A stretch of DNA of 64,000 bases from Patiria miniata. Lineage: Eukaryota > Echinodermata > Asteroidea > Valvatida > Asterinidae. The notes under the pieces are model-generated. The model had not been told where the DNA came from, ran no database searches, and saw nothing but the letters and a program-made list of their open reading frames with translations. Position 1 is the stretch's first letter; each line of letters starts with the position of its first letter. The DNA lies in NCBI RefSeq assembly GCF_015706575.1, contig NW_024037075.1:11655746-11719745 (forward strand), written 5' to 3'. A program made the translations under genes and the position numbers. Below, piece after piece: positions 53,201 to 55,977 of the stretch.

Positions 53201-53305
53201 CGCCGGCCCAGAATGCTTGACCGGCCACTGGGTGTCCAAATTCTGCCCCCACGCCAGCGCCAGAACAGCGGCCAGCTGCGGGAGACACCACGCCAAACTC
53301 CCCAT
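1976..53305 (-). CDS. Integrin alpha subunit, RGD-type (alphaV/alpha5/alpha8/PS2-like), 26 exons, C-terminus outside window
   Basis: Single-pass adhesion receptor subunit that pairs with an integrin beta chain to bind extracellular matrix. Twenty-six exons with AG/GT borders join in consistent phase into 925 codons. Domains: signal peptide 1-20; seven FG-GAP blades about 36-455, with calcium loops at 249-257, 302-310, 368-376 and 432-440; thigh about 456-600; calf-1 about 605-760; calf-2 from about 761 to the end. A furin-type site RQRR lies at 872-875, as in subunits cleaved into heavy and light chains. There is no I domain between blades 2 and 3. The cysteine pattern around YAPC and the motif GSFYLQGQ in blade 3 fit the RGD-binding group rather than the laminin-binding group; this is family knowledge, not a search. 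The membrane helix and GFFKR-type tail are absent and must lie left of base 1. Introns 1 and 4 are about 14 kb each. Confidence 0.95.
2534..2695 (-). CDS. Integrin alpha exon 25: calf-2
   Basis: Encodes VSNAGPSDAGLITFDVSWPM, then DKKFLLYLIKVEPSSGSQC and GEVNPLNLT. N-x-G-P-S and the W-P strand are family hallmarks. The exon begins GTAAGC directly after CAG, so its acceptor is also a perfect donor sequence. Confidence 0.94.
3410..3512 (-). CDS. Integrin alpha exon 24: calf-2
   Basis: Encodes GRSIPAQVAYSPEGI, then EIIKESEAGPQVVHVYE. The G-P-x-V-x-H-x-Y-E motif is highly conserved in calf-2. Donor GTACGA. Confidence 0.94.
3824..3916 (-). CDS. Integrin alpha exon 23: calf-2 start
   Basis: Encodes SENVEASTDKLADNFVNITV, then GVKAEVDLVLL. 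It has a D-N-F-V core and an NIT sequon at residue 747. Acceptor TTTCAG, donor GTAAGT. Confidence 0.93.
4399..4478 (-). CDS. Integrin alpha exon 22: calf-1 to calf-2
   Basis: Encodes VDFGLKFSSFQLSGDK, then SSVVFAMSAM and two bases of Ser. It matches the L-x-F-x(n)-V-x-F family segment and fits phase 0 in, 2 out. Acceptor CTATAG, donor GTGAAA. An unrelated short plus-strand reading frame over the same bases is its antisense shadow. Confidence 0.87.
5096..5179 (-). CDS. Integrin alpha exon 21: calf-1
   Basis: Encodes DYSLTCSDD, then TIICDIGNPLGGKNQ. C-D-I-G-N-P is the conserved calf-1 turn. Two possible donors lie close together (GGAG|GTAAAA and CCAG|GTGAGA). The second keeps the frame with exon 22 and was used. 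Confidence 0.92.
5591..5738 (-). CDS. Integrin alpha exon 20: calf-1
   Basis: Encodes SELVIGSGDSILLNTIVLNK, then GEDAFLATLRVVVPTGVQF and VRVERKQE. The N-x-G-E-D-A-F/Y core is diagnostic of calf-1. Confidence 0.95.
5856..5920 (-). CDS. Integrin alpha exon 19: calf-1 start
   Basis: Encodes VYINNNCADNVCIPDLEVKA, then T. The C-x(3)-N-x-C-x-P-D-L motif is the conserved start of calf-1. Donor GTGAGT, phase 2. Confidence 0.94.
6140..6274 (-). CDS. Integrin alpha exon 18: thigh
   Basis: Encodes PSIRDKLRPISVNLEYGL, then QDYELQPFLSSESSS and VTMKQ. The D-K-L-x-P-I element is the most conserved segment of the thigh domain. Phase 0 at both ends. Confidence 0.94.
7124..7278 (-). CDS. Integrin alpha exon 17: thigh
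   Basis: Encodes LIQYTLSLDTLQMVSPRALF, then AAGSAPGTNQDK and ESEYCRVSMAYVK. The pattern (Y-x-L-x-L-D ... R-x-L-F) is typical of the integrin thigh domain. Donor GTGGGT. Confidence 0.93.
7333..7600 (+). repeat. tRNA-derived SINE (family A), complete copy
   Basis: GTGTGGCCTAGGG (A box), GGGGTTCGAATCC (B box), TGGGCAAGCCACTTCACCCC, and a tail with GATAAACGCCGGCCTGATGG. It lies in integrin intron 16 and serves as the undisturbed reference for the split copy at 483-1915. Confidence 0.75.
7904..7959 (-). CDS. Integrin alpha exon 16 (56 bases): thigh
   Basis: Encodes SFEITSCFTYKGKHLPDTA. The Cys-Phe-Thr-Tyr stretch corresponds to the conserved thigh cysteine region. Donor GTAAGT at 7903. Fits both neighbouring phases. 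Confidence 0.9.
8575..8679 (-). CDS. Integrin alpha exon 15: propeller to thigh junction
   Basis: Encodes RARPVISIAAVLSISPEGIN, then LDNKSLILQDGTPVT. The RARPV(I/V) motif marks the end of the propeller and the start of the thigh domain. Phase 2 in, 2 out; donor GTACAG. Confidence 0.93.
8783..9470. mobile_element. Long foldback MITE, interrupted by another MITE
   Basis: Arms at about 8783-8835 plus 9232-9304, and 9360-9470, are inverted copies (for example AAGATATTTGGC and GGGCCATCGCA on both sides). The left end reads TA then CAGTGGCACAGATGGG. The left arm is split at 8835/9232 by the element at 8836-9231. The right outer end is approximate. Confidence 0.65.
8836..9231. mobile_element. 396-bp MITE with CAGGGTTCGA terminal repeats and 5-bp duplication
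   Basis: Begins CAGGGTTCGA and ends TCGAACCCTG, flanked by TACAA on both sides (831-835 of the 8800s line and 9232-9236). The opposite arm of the host foldback gives the empty site, which confirms the duplication. Internally rich in GGCTAGC/GCCCGC repeats. No superfamily assigned. Confidence 0.75.
9555..9915. mobile_element. GC-rich MITE fragment related to 59193-59514
   Basis: Contains GTGGTCAGAAATTGCATCAG, CATCTAGAATCCA and GCGGGCCCCGAACCCCACGC as in the nested hAT-like element. Flanked by two poly-C runs. The ends (near GGACGTCAGTCCTGGGAAGG and GAGTGACGCCCCTAG) do not form clear repeats. Confidence 0.55.
10056..10101 (-). CDS. Integrin alpha exon 14 (46 bases): blade 7 end
   Basis: Tiny exon encoding DLLIGAENSDLAVLV plus two bases of Arg, equal to the DLAIGA..S..AVVLR strand of other alpha chains. 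Acceptor CAG, donor GTAAGC. Frame (phase 1 in, 2 out) and family alignment both require it. Confidence 0.9.
10446..10539 (-). CDS. Integrin alpha exon 13: blade 7 start
   Basis: Encodes VLTPADFNLKNITTFGFSL, then GGLDMDENNYP. It has an N-glycosylation sequon (NIT, residue 419) and the fourth calcium loop DMDENNYPD (432-440). The donor GTACAC is weaker than most in this gene, but the reading frame requires it. Confidence 0.92.
10836..10933 (-). CDS. Integrin alpha exon 12: blade 6
   Basis: Encodes DIAIGAPYQGENQAGVVYIY and YGTPDGLRLRSSQ, the GAP motif and closing strand of blade 6. Acceptor CAG, donor GTAAGC. Confidence 0.95.
11336..11438 (-). CDS. Integrin alpha exon 11: blade 6 start
   Basis: Encodes HSFSEPSTITGEM, then RLGSSIASLGDVNQDGYN, with the calcium loop DVNQDGYND (368-376) split over the next intron. 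Phase 0 in, 1 out. Confidence 0.94.
11611..11713 (-). CDS. Integrin alpha exon 10: blade 5
   Basis: Completes the loop (LDD) and encodes VVVGAPLYSDRR and GKVYIYYQNAD, the GAP and following strand of blade 5. Phase 2 in, 0 out, donor GTGAGT. Confidence 0.94.
13082..13188 (-). CDS. Integrin alpha exon 9: blade 4 end, blade 5 start
   Basis: Encodes VTIFDTELNQL and then FSYFGNTVVAEDLNGDG. The last residues start the canonical calcium loop D-L-N-G-D-G-L-D-D (302-310), which continues into exon 10. Donor GTAAGC, phase 2. Confidence 0.94.
13440..13630 (+). repeat. tRNA-derived SINE (family B)
   Basis: B box GGGTTCGAGTCCCACC is followed by a body (AACACACTGAGTATACAGTG, CCTAATTGGATTGATATCAC) that recurs inverted at 40525-40647. 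The head is partly eroded. Lies in integrin intron 8. Confidence 0.65.
14011..14099 (-). CDS. Integrin alpha exon 8: blade 4
   Basis: Encodes GFDVALGDFTGDSQPEYVVG and then APRGNYLAGK, FG-GAP blade 4. The calcium loop is DFTGDSQPE (249-257). It keeps the loop shape but has Ser-Gln-Pro where many family members have D-G-x, and Glu at the last ligand position. Confidence 0.94.
14316..14800 (-). mobile_element. TTAA-flanked MITE, copy 1 (degraded)
   Basis: Starts AAGGAAATTTACAACATTTG and shares its body with copies 2-4 (CAAATCTGTGAACGGGTGC, AATTCCCCAACGTCTATAAA). The central palindrome at 14423-14456 has four mismatched pairs. The right end is eroded. Confidence 0.7.
16079..16165 (-). CDS. Integrin alpha exon 7: blade 3 to blade 4 linker
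   Basis: Encodes GQIYVQNLVSNAAPI, then the acidic/Ser linker ending FDDSYS. Acceptor TAG, donor GTGAGA, phase 1 at both ends. Confidence 0.92.
17187..17310 (+). repeat. (AAT)n microsatellite joined to a repeat end
   Basis: About nine ATA/AAT units, then GCATTTATATAGCGCCATAT and CTCATAGGCGCAGTACAA. This combination is a common LINE/SINE-type terminus in marine invertebrates; the rest of the element is not visible. Confidence 0.55.
18347..18694. mobile_element. TIR element with GGTCTCTGGTCAG ends, copy 1
   Basis: Ends read AAGGCCAAGAAAAAAAATAA with CGGTCTCTGGTCAG, and inverted CTGACCAGAGACCG with TTGGCCTAA. The interior has tandem AGCACCAAGGCAAAT and GAGGACACCAA units and AGCGCCCTCT. A second copy is at 58591-58991. 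Confidence 0.75.
18755..18803 (-). CDS. Integrin alpha exon 6 (49 bases): blade 3
   Basis: Very small exon encoding DSNLLVMGAAGSFYLQ plus the first base of Gly. It corresponds to the LLGGPGSFYWQG strand of blade 3. The phase (0 in, 1 out) fits both neighbours. Confidence 0.92.
18871..19387 (-). mobile_element. TTAA-flanked MITE, copy 2
   Basis: AGGGAAGATACAACATTTGC at the left and ACATTCCCT at the right, with TTAA at 18867-18870 and 19388-19391. The central palindrome at 19021-19050 pairs completely except for one G-T. Same orientation as copy 1. Confidence 0.8.
19431..20115. mobile_element. Mariner-like foldback element, TA-flanked
   Basis: The left end CAAGGTGATAAAAAAAGGCG and right end (inverted) CAGGGTGAGTCAAAAAAAGC follow TA on each side. 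The arms, about 210 bases each (19431-19640 and 19905-20115), stay alignable, for example ACCTGTCTCGTCCAAA. The loop is about 260 bases. No transposase. Lies 40 bases beyond MITE copy 2 in integrin intron 5. Confidence 0.75.
21373..21386 (+). promoter_or_regulatory. RFX X-box-like palindrome
   Basis: GTTGCCATAGCAAC fits the RFX site GTNRCC-N2-RGYAAC perfectly. Other sites are at 23776-23789 (GTAACCATGGCAAC, perfect) and 11904-11917 (GTTGTCATGGCAAC, one mismatch). All are in integrin introns; function not shown. Confidence 0.35.
22283..22347 (-). CDS. Integrin alpha exon 5: blade 3
   Basis: Short 65-base exon encoding IKLWGFKGITHCQAGFSAEI plus TK. The CQAGFSA stretch matches the CQGGFS element of blade 3 in RGD-binding subunits. 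Pyrimidine-rich acceptor; donor GTAAGT. It lies on the 3' side of the 13.9 kb intron. Confidence 0.92.
22825..23760. mobile_element. Probable transposon with GGGTAAAACGGACC-type ends
   Basis: GGGAGAGTGGGGTAAAATGG at the left is followed by an 18-bp tandem array. The same motif recurs singly near 23271 (GGGGTAAAAAGGACC) and inverted near 23708 (GGTCCGTTTCAACCC). This suggests one roughly 900-base element whose end motif has been amplified. Boundaries are uncertain. Confidence 0.4.
22834..22973 (+). repeat. 18-bp tandem repeat, 8 units
   Basis: Unit GGGGTAAAACGGACCGTC. The first unit has one extra base, units vary at C/A position 11, and the last is degenerate. Because 18 is a multiple of three, several frames stay open and give false hexapeptide-repeat proteins. 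Confidence 0.9.
23776..23789 (+). promoter_or_regulatory. RFX X-box-like palindrome, second site
   Basis: GTAACCATGGCAAC, full match to the RFX consensus, 2.4 kb from the first site in integrin intron 4. Confidence 0.3.
27406..27430 (+). repeat. Poly-C run of about 24 bases
   Basis: The longest of many C or G homopolymers in the window. Others of 8 or more bases are near 5452, 9647, 14271, 16357, 17766, 17964, 18274, 21608, 24941, 25099, 28108, 29005, 29519, 29643, 32743, 36402, 51130, 52409, 59207 and 59574. Strongly G-quadruplex-prone on the minus strand. Confidence 0.9.
30197..30935 (+). repeat. Direct repeat pair, about 165 bp each
   Basis: 30197-30360 and 30775-30935 share GATATTGTTATTTGCATGG, ACATGAAACCAAAACAGAAA and TATGGTTGATTAA in the same order. 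The spacer carries GGAGGATTTTGCAGGATTGA-type units. Looks like a local duplication or two copies of one repeat. Confidence 0.65.
35097..35206. repeat. Duplicated perfect hairpin
   Basis: AGCTGTTCCCAATT-GA-AATTGGGAACAGCT at 35097-35126 and again at 35177-35206, 80 bases apart, each preceded by AACGAAAACAA. A single arm (AGCTGTTCCCAATTTG) also occurs near 34628. Confidence 0.85.
36208..36343 (-). CDS. Integrin alpha exon 4: blade 2 to blade 3 linker
   Basis: Begins ACAPRYTWFF (end of the blade 2 core) and runs to DEYAPCRTTD, the conserved cysteine loop found in alphaV/alpha5/alpha8-type chains. No I domain is inserted here, as expected outside chordates. Phase 0 at the start, phase 1 at the end, donor GTAAGT. 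Confidence 0.93.
36505..36775 (+). repeat. Interspersed repeat D, copy 1
   Basis: Starts at GTGCGCTAACAAGAGAGGGC and ends near ACTTGTGCGCAGAGCCCAT. Shares CTGATTGTGCACAA-like and TCTCTCC..GTGGTC..CCCAACTCTCC blocks with 41095-41340 in the same orientation. Not coding, although a 61-codon frame crosses it. Confidence 0.65.
36935..37190. mobile_element. Foldback MITE next to integrin exon 3
   Basis: Arms at 36941-37045 and 37095-37187 are inverted copies, for example CACGGCGCTGCTAAGCAC with GTGCTTAGCAGCGCCGTG, and GCTTATAAAAGCAGGTTACC with its complement. It fills part of intron 3 and ends 41 bases from the exon 3 border. I believe this family is common in echinoderm genomes, but I could not check. 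Confidence 0.7.
37231..37328 (-). CDS. Integrin alpha exon 3: blade 2, contains RGD
   Basis: Codons 97-129. The exon reads GHTVDARGDQVADK, then HQWFGASLKSAGPDGRVV. HQWFGAS is the conserved start of blade 2. The segment before it is normally a variable loop, and here it holds an Arg-Gly-Asp tripeptide at residues 103-105. Acceptor TAG, donor GTGAGT, phase 0 at the end. Confidence 0.94.
37329..38716. other. Integrin intron 2
   Basis: About 1.4 kb of AT-rich sequence with poly-A runs near 38335 and 38484. Short frames on both strands (about 37650-38318) show no family resemblance. Nothing else seen. Confidence 0.55.
38717..38847 (-). CDS. Integrin alpha exon 2: blade 1
   Basis: Completes the Trp codon begun in exon 1 and continues LLVGAPKAQTPQPD, then GGAVYKCPV, the classic second half of FG-GAP blade 1. 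It ends in phase 1 at a GTAAGA donor. It is preceded by the 14.3 kb first intron. Confidence 0.95.
38955..39060 (+). repeat. tRNA-like SINE head (family C), second copy
   Basis: GGCCACTCTGTTGGTAGAAC, then CTCAGGTTCATATTCTG. Same order and spacing as 45848-45940 but more diverged. A minus-strand reading frame that enters exon 2 crosses it and is not coding there. Confidence 0.4.
40525..40647 (-). repeat. SINE family B, 3' part
   Basis: Inverted partial copy of the 13440-13630 element: GCGTCGGGGTGATATAAATC, ACACTGTATACTCAGTGTG and AAAAATCACTCT. The tRNA-like head is missing. Confidence 0.65.
40703..40842. repeat. Short foldback element
   Basis: CAAATATTGACTGC ... GTGGTGTAGTAAAACTAG is repeated inverted as CTAGTTTTACTACAC ... 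GCAGTCAATATTTG. A half copy (ATGCTTCGAGTGGTGTAG) lies near 51285. A further shared block (CGGCCGAGAGCGAGTCAC near 40240, inverted near 51485) shows that larger related insertions occur at both places. Confidence 0.6.
41095..41340 (+). repeat. Interspersed repeat D, copy 2
   Basis: GTGCGCAAACAACAGAGGGC to ACTTGTGCACGGAGCCCAT, about 75-80% similar by eye to 36505-36775. Two overlapping reading frames here are incidental. Confidence 0.65.
45590..45835 (+). repeat. Diverged tandem GGATTTTGGAGGATTGAGGA repeat
   Basis: Four to five copies of (GA)GGATTTTGGAGGATTGAGGA separated by 25-45 bases. The same motif occurs, less ordered, at 30400-30750. Not coding. Confidence 0.7.
45848..45940 (+). repeat. 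tRNA-like SINE head (family C)
   Basis: GGTGGCTCAGTTGGTAGAG is a good A box and CAGGTTCACATCC a B box, with tRNA-like spacing, but the arms do not form a clean cloverleaf. A related copy lies at 38955-39060 (TCTGTTGGTAGAACTCTGG ... AGGTTCATATTC). Both are in integrin introns. Confidence 0.5.
46290..46802 (+). mobile_element. TTAA-flanked MITE, copy 3
   Basis: AGGGAATATACATCATTTGC to TTGTATTTTCCCT between TTAA (46286-46289) and TTAA (46803-46806). The central palindrome at 46611-46644 is perfect over 34 bases. TTAA target sites suggest piggyBac-like or Kolobok-like mobilisation (inference). Confidence 0.8.
47366..47515 (+). repeat. Tandem duplication, about 75 bp x 2
   Basis: Both units contain AAAAAAGGAAAC(A/G)GCGTTA, TCAAAACAGGACCAAA and AGAGTGTTT(C/A)TAAAT, then TTTTTCTTTCAATTTA. 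Only a few differences, so recent. Confidence 0.85.
47609..48140 (+). mobile_element. TTAA-flanked MITE, copy 4
   Basis: AGGGAATGTACATCATTGGC to TATATTCCCT, with TTAG at the left and TTAA at the right. The central palindrome at 47945-47978 has one wobble pair. Same orientation as copy 3, 800 bases away. Confidence 0.8.
51451..51481. repeat. 31-bp palindrome
   Basis: AGAAAGTAACATGTG and CACATGTTACTTTCT are inverted around one central base. They sit inside a repeat block shared with 40200-40320. Confidence 0.75.
51878..52115 (+). repeat. Tandem duplication, about 115 bp, two full units and a partial
   Basis: GTAGCCGGCAACAG(G/A)GTAGT, TTGGTTTGGACTT, CCATTCCTTTTGTGTTGC and TTCTCAAGGGGAC occur in order twice, and a third unit begins GTAGCTGGCAATGG. 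Lies in integrin intron 1. Confidence 0.8.
52277..52572. mobile_element. GGGCGT-ended MITE with poly-C centre
   Basis: CATGGGCGTCGCCAGGATTT at the left and CTCGCTACGCCCATGG at the right form a terminal inverted repeat of a widespread animal MITE type. The interior is poly-C, (TTC)n and poly-T. Lies in integrin intron 1. Confidence 0.65.
53148..53305 (-). CDS. Integrin alpha exon 1: signal peptide and start of blade 1
   Basis: Codons 1-52 plus two bases. The ATG at 53305 is followed by a 20-residue hydrophobic leader (MGSLAWCLPQLAAVLALAWG), and the mature chain begins QNLDTQWPV, the usual N-terminus of integrin alpha chains. Blade 1 starts with MFGYSVALHRE. The donor is GTAAGT at 53147. This ATG was chosen because the leader and mature start fit the family exactly. 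Confidence 0.93.
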
Positions 53306-53706
53306 AGTCCGCTAGACGTGTGATCCTCGTGCGTGGGACACCGCGAAACACTTCAATATCTTTTGAAGTTCACACGGGAAATTGAACCAAACAAGATGCT
53401 TCCTCCGCAGGTAGTGCAGCCAGAAAATCCAAATGGGAGACTCTGGGAGGCCAGAACACGAACTACAAATCCAATTCCAACCAAGCACTTCAACAACTCG
53501 TGGAATCGTGGAACATTAACAAAACTACGACTTAGTGCTGCGAAGTACGAGTCATTGGTTCATGGTGTTAAGGTCCAATCATTTAGCAAGGAACAGATGA
53601 GTCCAATGTAAACTTTCTGGTGTGTACTTTTGGAGTACAGTTATTACGTGTCTAGTCTGCGCGCGTGAGGCGCCACCTGCCTGCATACACCTGTGCACCG
53701 TTTTCC

Positions 53707-53716
53707 CCTATTTATA
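53707..53716 (-). promoter_or_regulatory. TATA-box candidate of the integrin gene
   Basis: On the minus strand this reads TATAAATAGG, about 400 bases upstream of the integrin ATG. Just downstream, at 53673-53698, are two or three E-box-like CACCTG/CAGGTG motifs. A start site near 53680 would give a 5' UTR of about 375 bases. This is inference; no transcript evidence is visible. Confidence 0.4.
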
Positions 53717-55108
53717 TTCAAATTACCGACCGCACGAGGAATGTCTCAAATGTCAATGAAATACACCGTCAGCTTTGTACCATCGCTAGTGCAATAATAT
53801 AATAGAGAGTCAATCAAGCGTGAAGTTGAACAGTTGAGCGTGAAGAAGAGGCAATTCTTGGTGGCGCTTGTTCGATTTTTGGTGTGACTTTTTCGGAAAG
53901 TTTAAAATTTCATCCTGGTTTGTTTTTTTACCAAAGTCCAAATACTAGACGACAGAGTACAGCATGCATTCGAGAAAGAGGGCGCTGTTCATAAAAATTG
54001 GTGCATCTTTTTCTTTTTCCAAAATTTGTGTGTGTGTGACTCACTGACTGTGAGTAATCGAATGCTTTCATGTGAGAAATTAATAACATGAAAATGATAA
54101 TTGCATTTCATTTGAAAAGAACTAAATTCCGGAGAAAAATTAGTTGTTCTATTTTTAAAACGTTTCAATTTCCTTTTTGTGTAACAATTCATATTTCAAA
54201 AAGAACAGACTGACAAACCGACCGACTGACAGACCATGGAGGAATAAGAACACACCATAGACTGACCAATCAAATTCGGTCAAAGGTCACAACTAAAGGC
54301 ATCTTCGTTCTCATAGCTGCACGCACATCTCACTGTCCGTATTCCAGCCGTGGGGAACTACGGCTGGGACGAGTGGAATCGTTCCCAGGGGTACTAAATC
54401 ATACGCCCCGGCTTATGTTGTCTATAACCTGGACGTCTTTGCGTGTAAATTTAATGATTCATTTTTAGGGAAGCAGACGAAATAGATTCTCTTGCACAAT
54501 CACGATGGAAATCATGTAATGTCAGCCTCCAGCTGTTGTTGTGCATGCAAAAATCCACAAGTGATAACAGTTATTACACATGTAACACAACATAACCACT
54601 TGCTTAGAATCTCGATTTAGAATCTCGACCTGCGAAGGTAGGACATCAACTTCATTAATTTGGAATGCCCTGTTGATTTATTTTTGCATTTTAACAAAAC
54701 ATGTTTAAAATCAGTTGTAATTCAATGCACTTCCTGATGATTGATCATTTGATGATGATCATCATCATCATGATGTCGTTGTTTGTTGAATTGCCATTTG
54801 TACTTGTGTAGATGAAATCACATTGTATTTTTGAAATGTTATTCCTCATAGAAATTATTTACTCGGAAAAATTCTGCCAACCGGACTCCACTTACCTGCC
54901 GCCAAACATCCAAATTTTCACCTCACCTTGTGATTTCAACCAAGAGGAATCCAGGAAAGAGTGGACATGCGAAAAAATTTTTGTAAAAATGTGTTTTTGG
55001 AGCACATTTTGCATGCACATGTAGTGCAGATCTGAGTTGAAGCAGCCGGTCAAAACTGATTGAAGTGTCTGGAACAGCGGTACGTTGTACGCATGACATC
55101 GATAACCA

Positions 55109-55161
55109 TGACGTCGCATGAGACGTCGCATGAGTCGGCCAATGATAGTGCAATACGTCAT
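55109..55161 (+). promoter_or_regulatory. CRE/ATF-like and CCAAT cluster, candidate ANKZF1 promoter
   Basis: TGACGTCG (55109-55116), a second GACGTCGCATGAG directly behind it, a CCAAT box (55139-55143) and TACGTCAT (55154-55161) lie within 53 bases, about 600 bases before the first coding exon. Paired TGACGT-type sites next to CCAAT are common in stress-regulated promoters. Which gene they serve, and whether they are used, is inference. Confidence 0.35.
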
Positions 55162-55246
55162 TATGAATATTTATTTTCTCATGAATATTTAGTTTATTTC
55201 AATGAATACTTCAAATACGTCCAAAGATTGATCATTGCAACAGCGA

Positions 55247-55325
55247 TCGTGCGCGGCCTAGCGGTTAAGAGACTCGTGTATCAAGCAAGCGTTCGAGGTT
55301 CGAATCTCGAAGAAGTGAGCGACTG
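55247..55325 (+). repeat. tRNA-like sequence (SINE head or tRNA pseudogene)
   Basis: GGCCTAGCGGTTAAGAG is an excellent A box and CGAGGTTCGAATCTCG an excellent B box with a stable T-arm. The acceptor ends do not pair, so this is more likely a SINE head or pseudogene than a working tRNA. Confidence 0.5.
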
Positions 55326-55748
55326 ATTGATAAATAGAAATTAAGGAAAGGAGGGGGTAAGAGTAGAGGAGGGAAAGTGGAGGGAATAACCATAAAAGAG
55401 GTAACTTTTGGCGCTAGAAAATTTATTGAAAAAAGTGGTGTCCGGTTGGCAGAATTTTTCCCAACTACTTTGTGGCCGGCATTTGACAATAATAACTTCA
55501 TCAGACCAGCTGCACTTCCAAAAATGGGTTTTTTTAATTAAGTATTGAATGTTAATCTTTAAAAAATGAGGCAATGGATATTGCCCCACGGGTTGTTTAA
55601 AATTCTAGTTTGCCAGAGGAATTATCTCCGGCAAGCTGCCATGATGGCTTAAAGAAAGCTGGCACCACCCAAAGAGCCACTGCCTACAAATAATAAATAA
55701 GTTGTTTATATTTATGTAAGTTTTCCATTAATGATTTGGTTGCAGACA

Positions 55749-55977
55749 ATGGCTGAAGCAGATGTAGAATCACAAAAGGCTGCGATGTCAACCAATCCAG
55801 ACGAAACAAACCTCAGCAGCCAGGATGAAACAAAGAAAAAGGTCGCAACCTTTCACCTCTACGACCCTGACATATCGACCTCGCTCCTGAAGGGAATCAT
55901 GCTGTCATCGTGCCAGCTCAATACAGAAATTGACGAGGTTGTTGAAGAGTCAAACGACGGTCCAGTCAAAAGACCAG
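55749..55977 (+). CDS. ANKZF1: ANKZF1 exon 1 (first coding)
   Basis: Codons 1-76 plus one base. [13 protein letters not shown], then a Ser/Thr/Glu-rich leader and [19 protein letters not shown], similar to the S-x-F-x-L-x-D opening of family members. The preceding TTGCAG suggests an upstream non-coding exon. The donor is unusual: G|GTTGGTGTTT. Confidence 0.9.

Larger units (their letters stand above)
53306..55748. other. Shared upstream region between two divergent genes
   Basis: The integrin and ANKZF1 start codons face away from each other 2.44 kb apart. Besides the TATA candidate and CRE/CCAAT cluster, the region has a GATGATGATCATCATCATCATG microsatellite near 54750, a tRNA-like SINE head at 55247-55325 and AT-rich unique sequence. 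A short plus-strand reading frame at 53333-53611 resembles no known family and lies in the antisense of the likely integrin 5' UTR. Confidence 0.6.

Noticed and set aside
53333-53611. Plus-strand frame of 92 codons between the two genes
   Set aside because: Antisense to the probable integrin 5' UTR, no family resemblance, no conserved context visible.
55247-55325. Functional tRNA gene
   Set aside because: Good A and B boxes, but the acceptor stem does not pair and no intron-free cloverleaf can be drawn; treated as SINE head or pseudogene.
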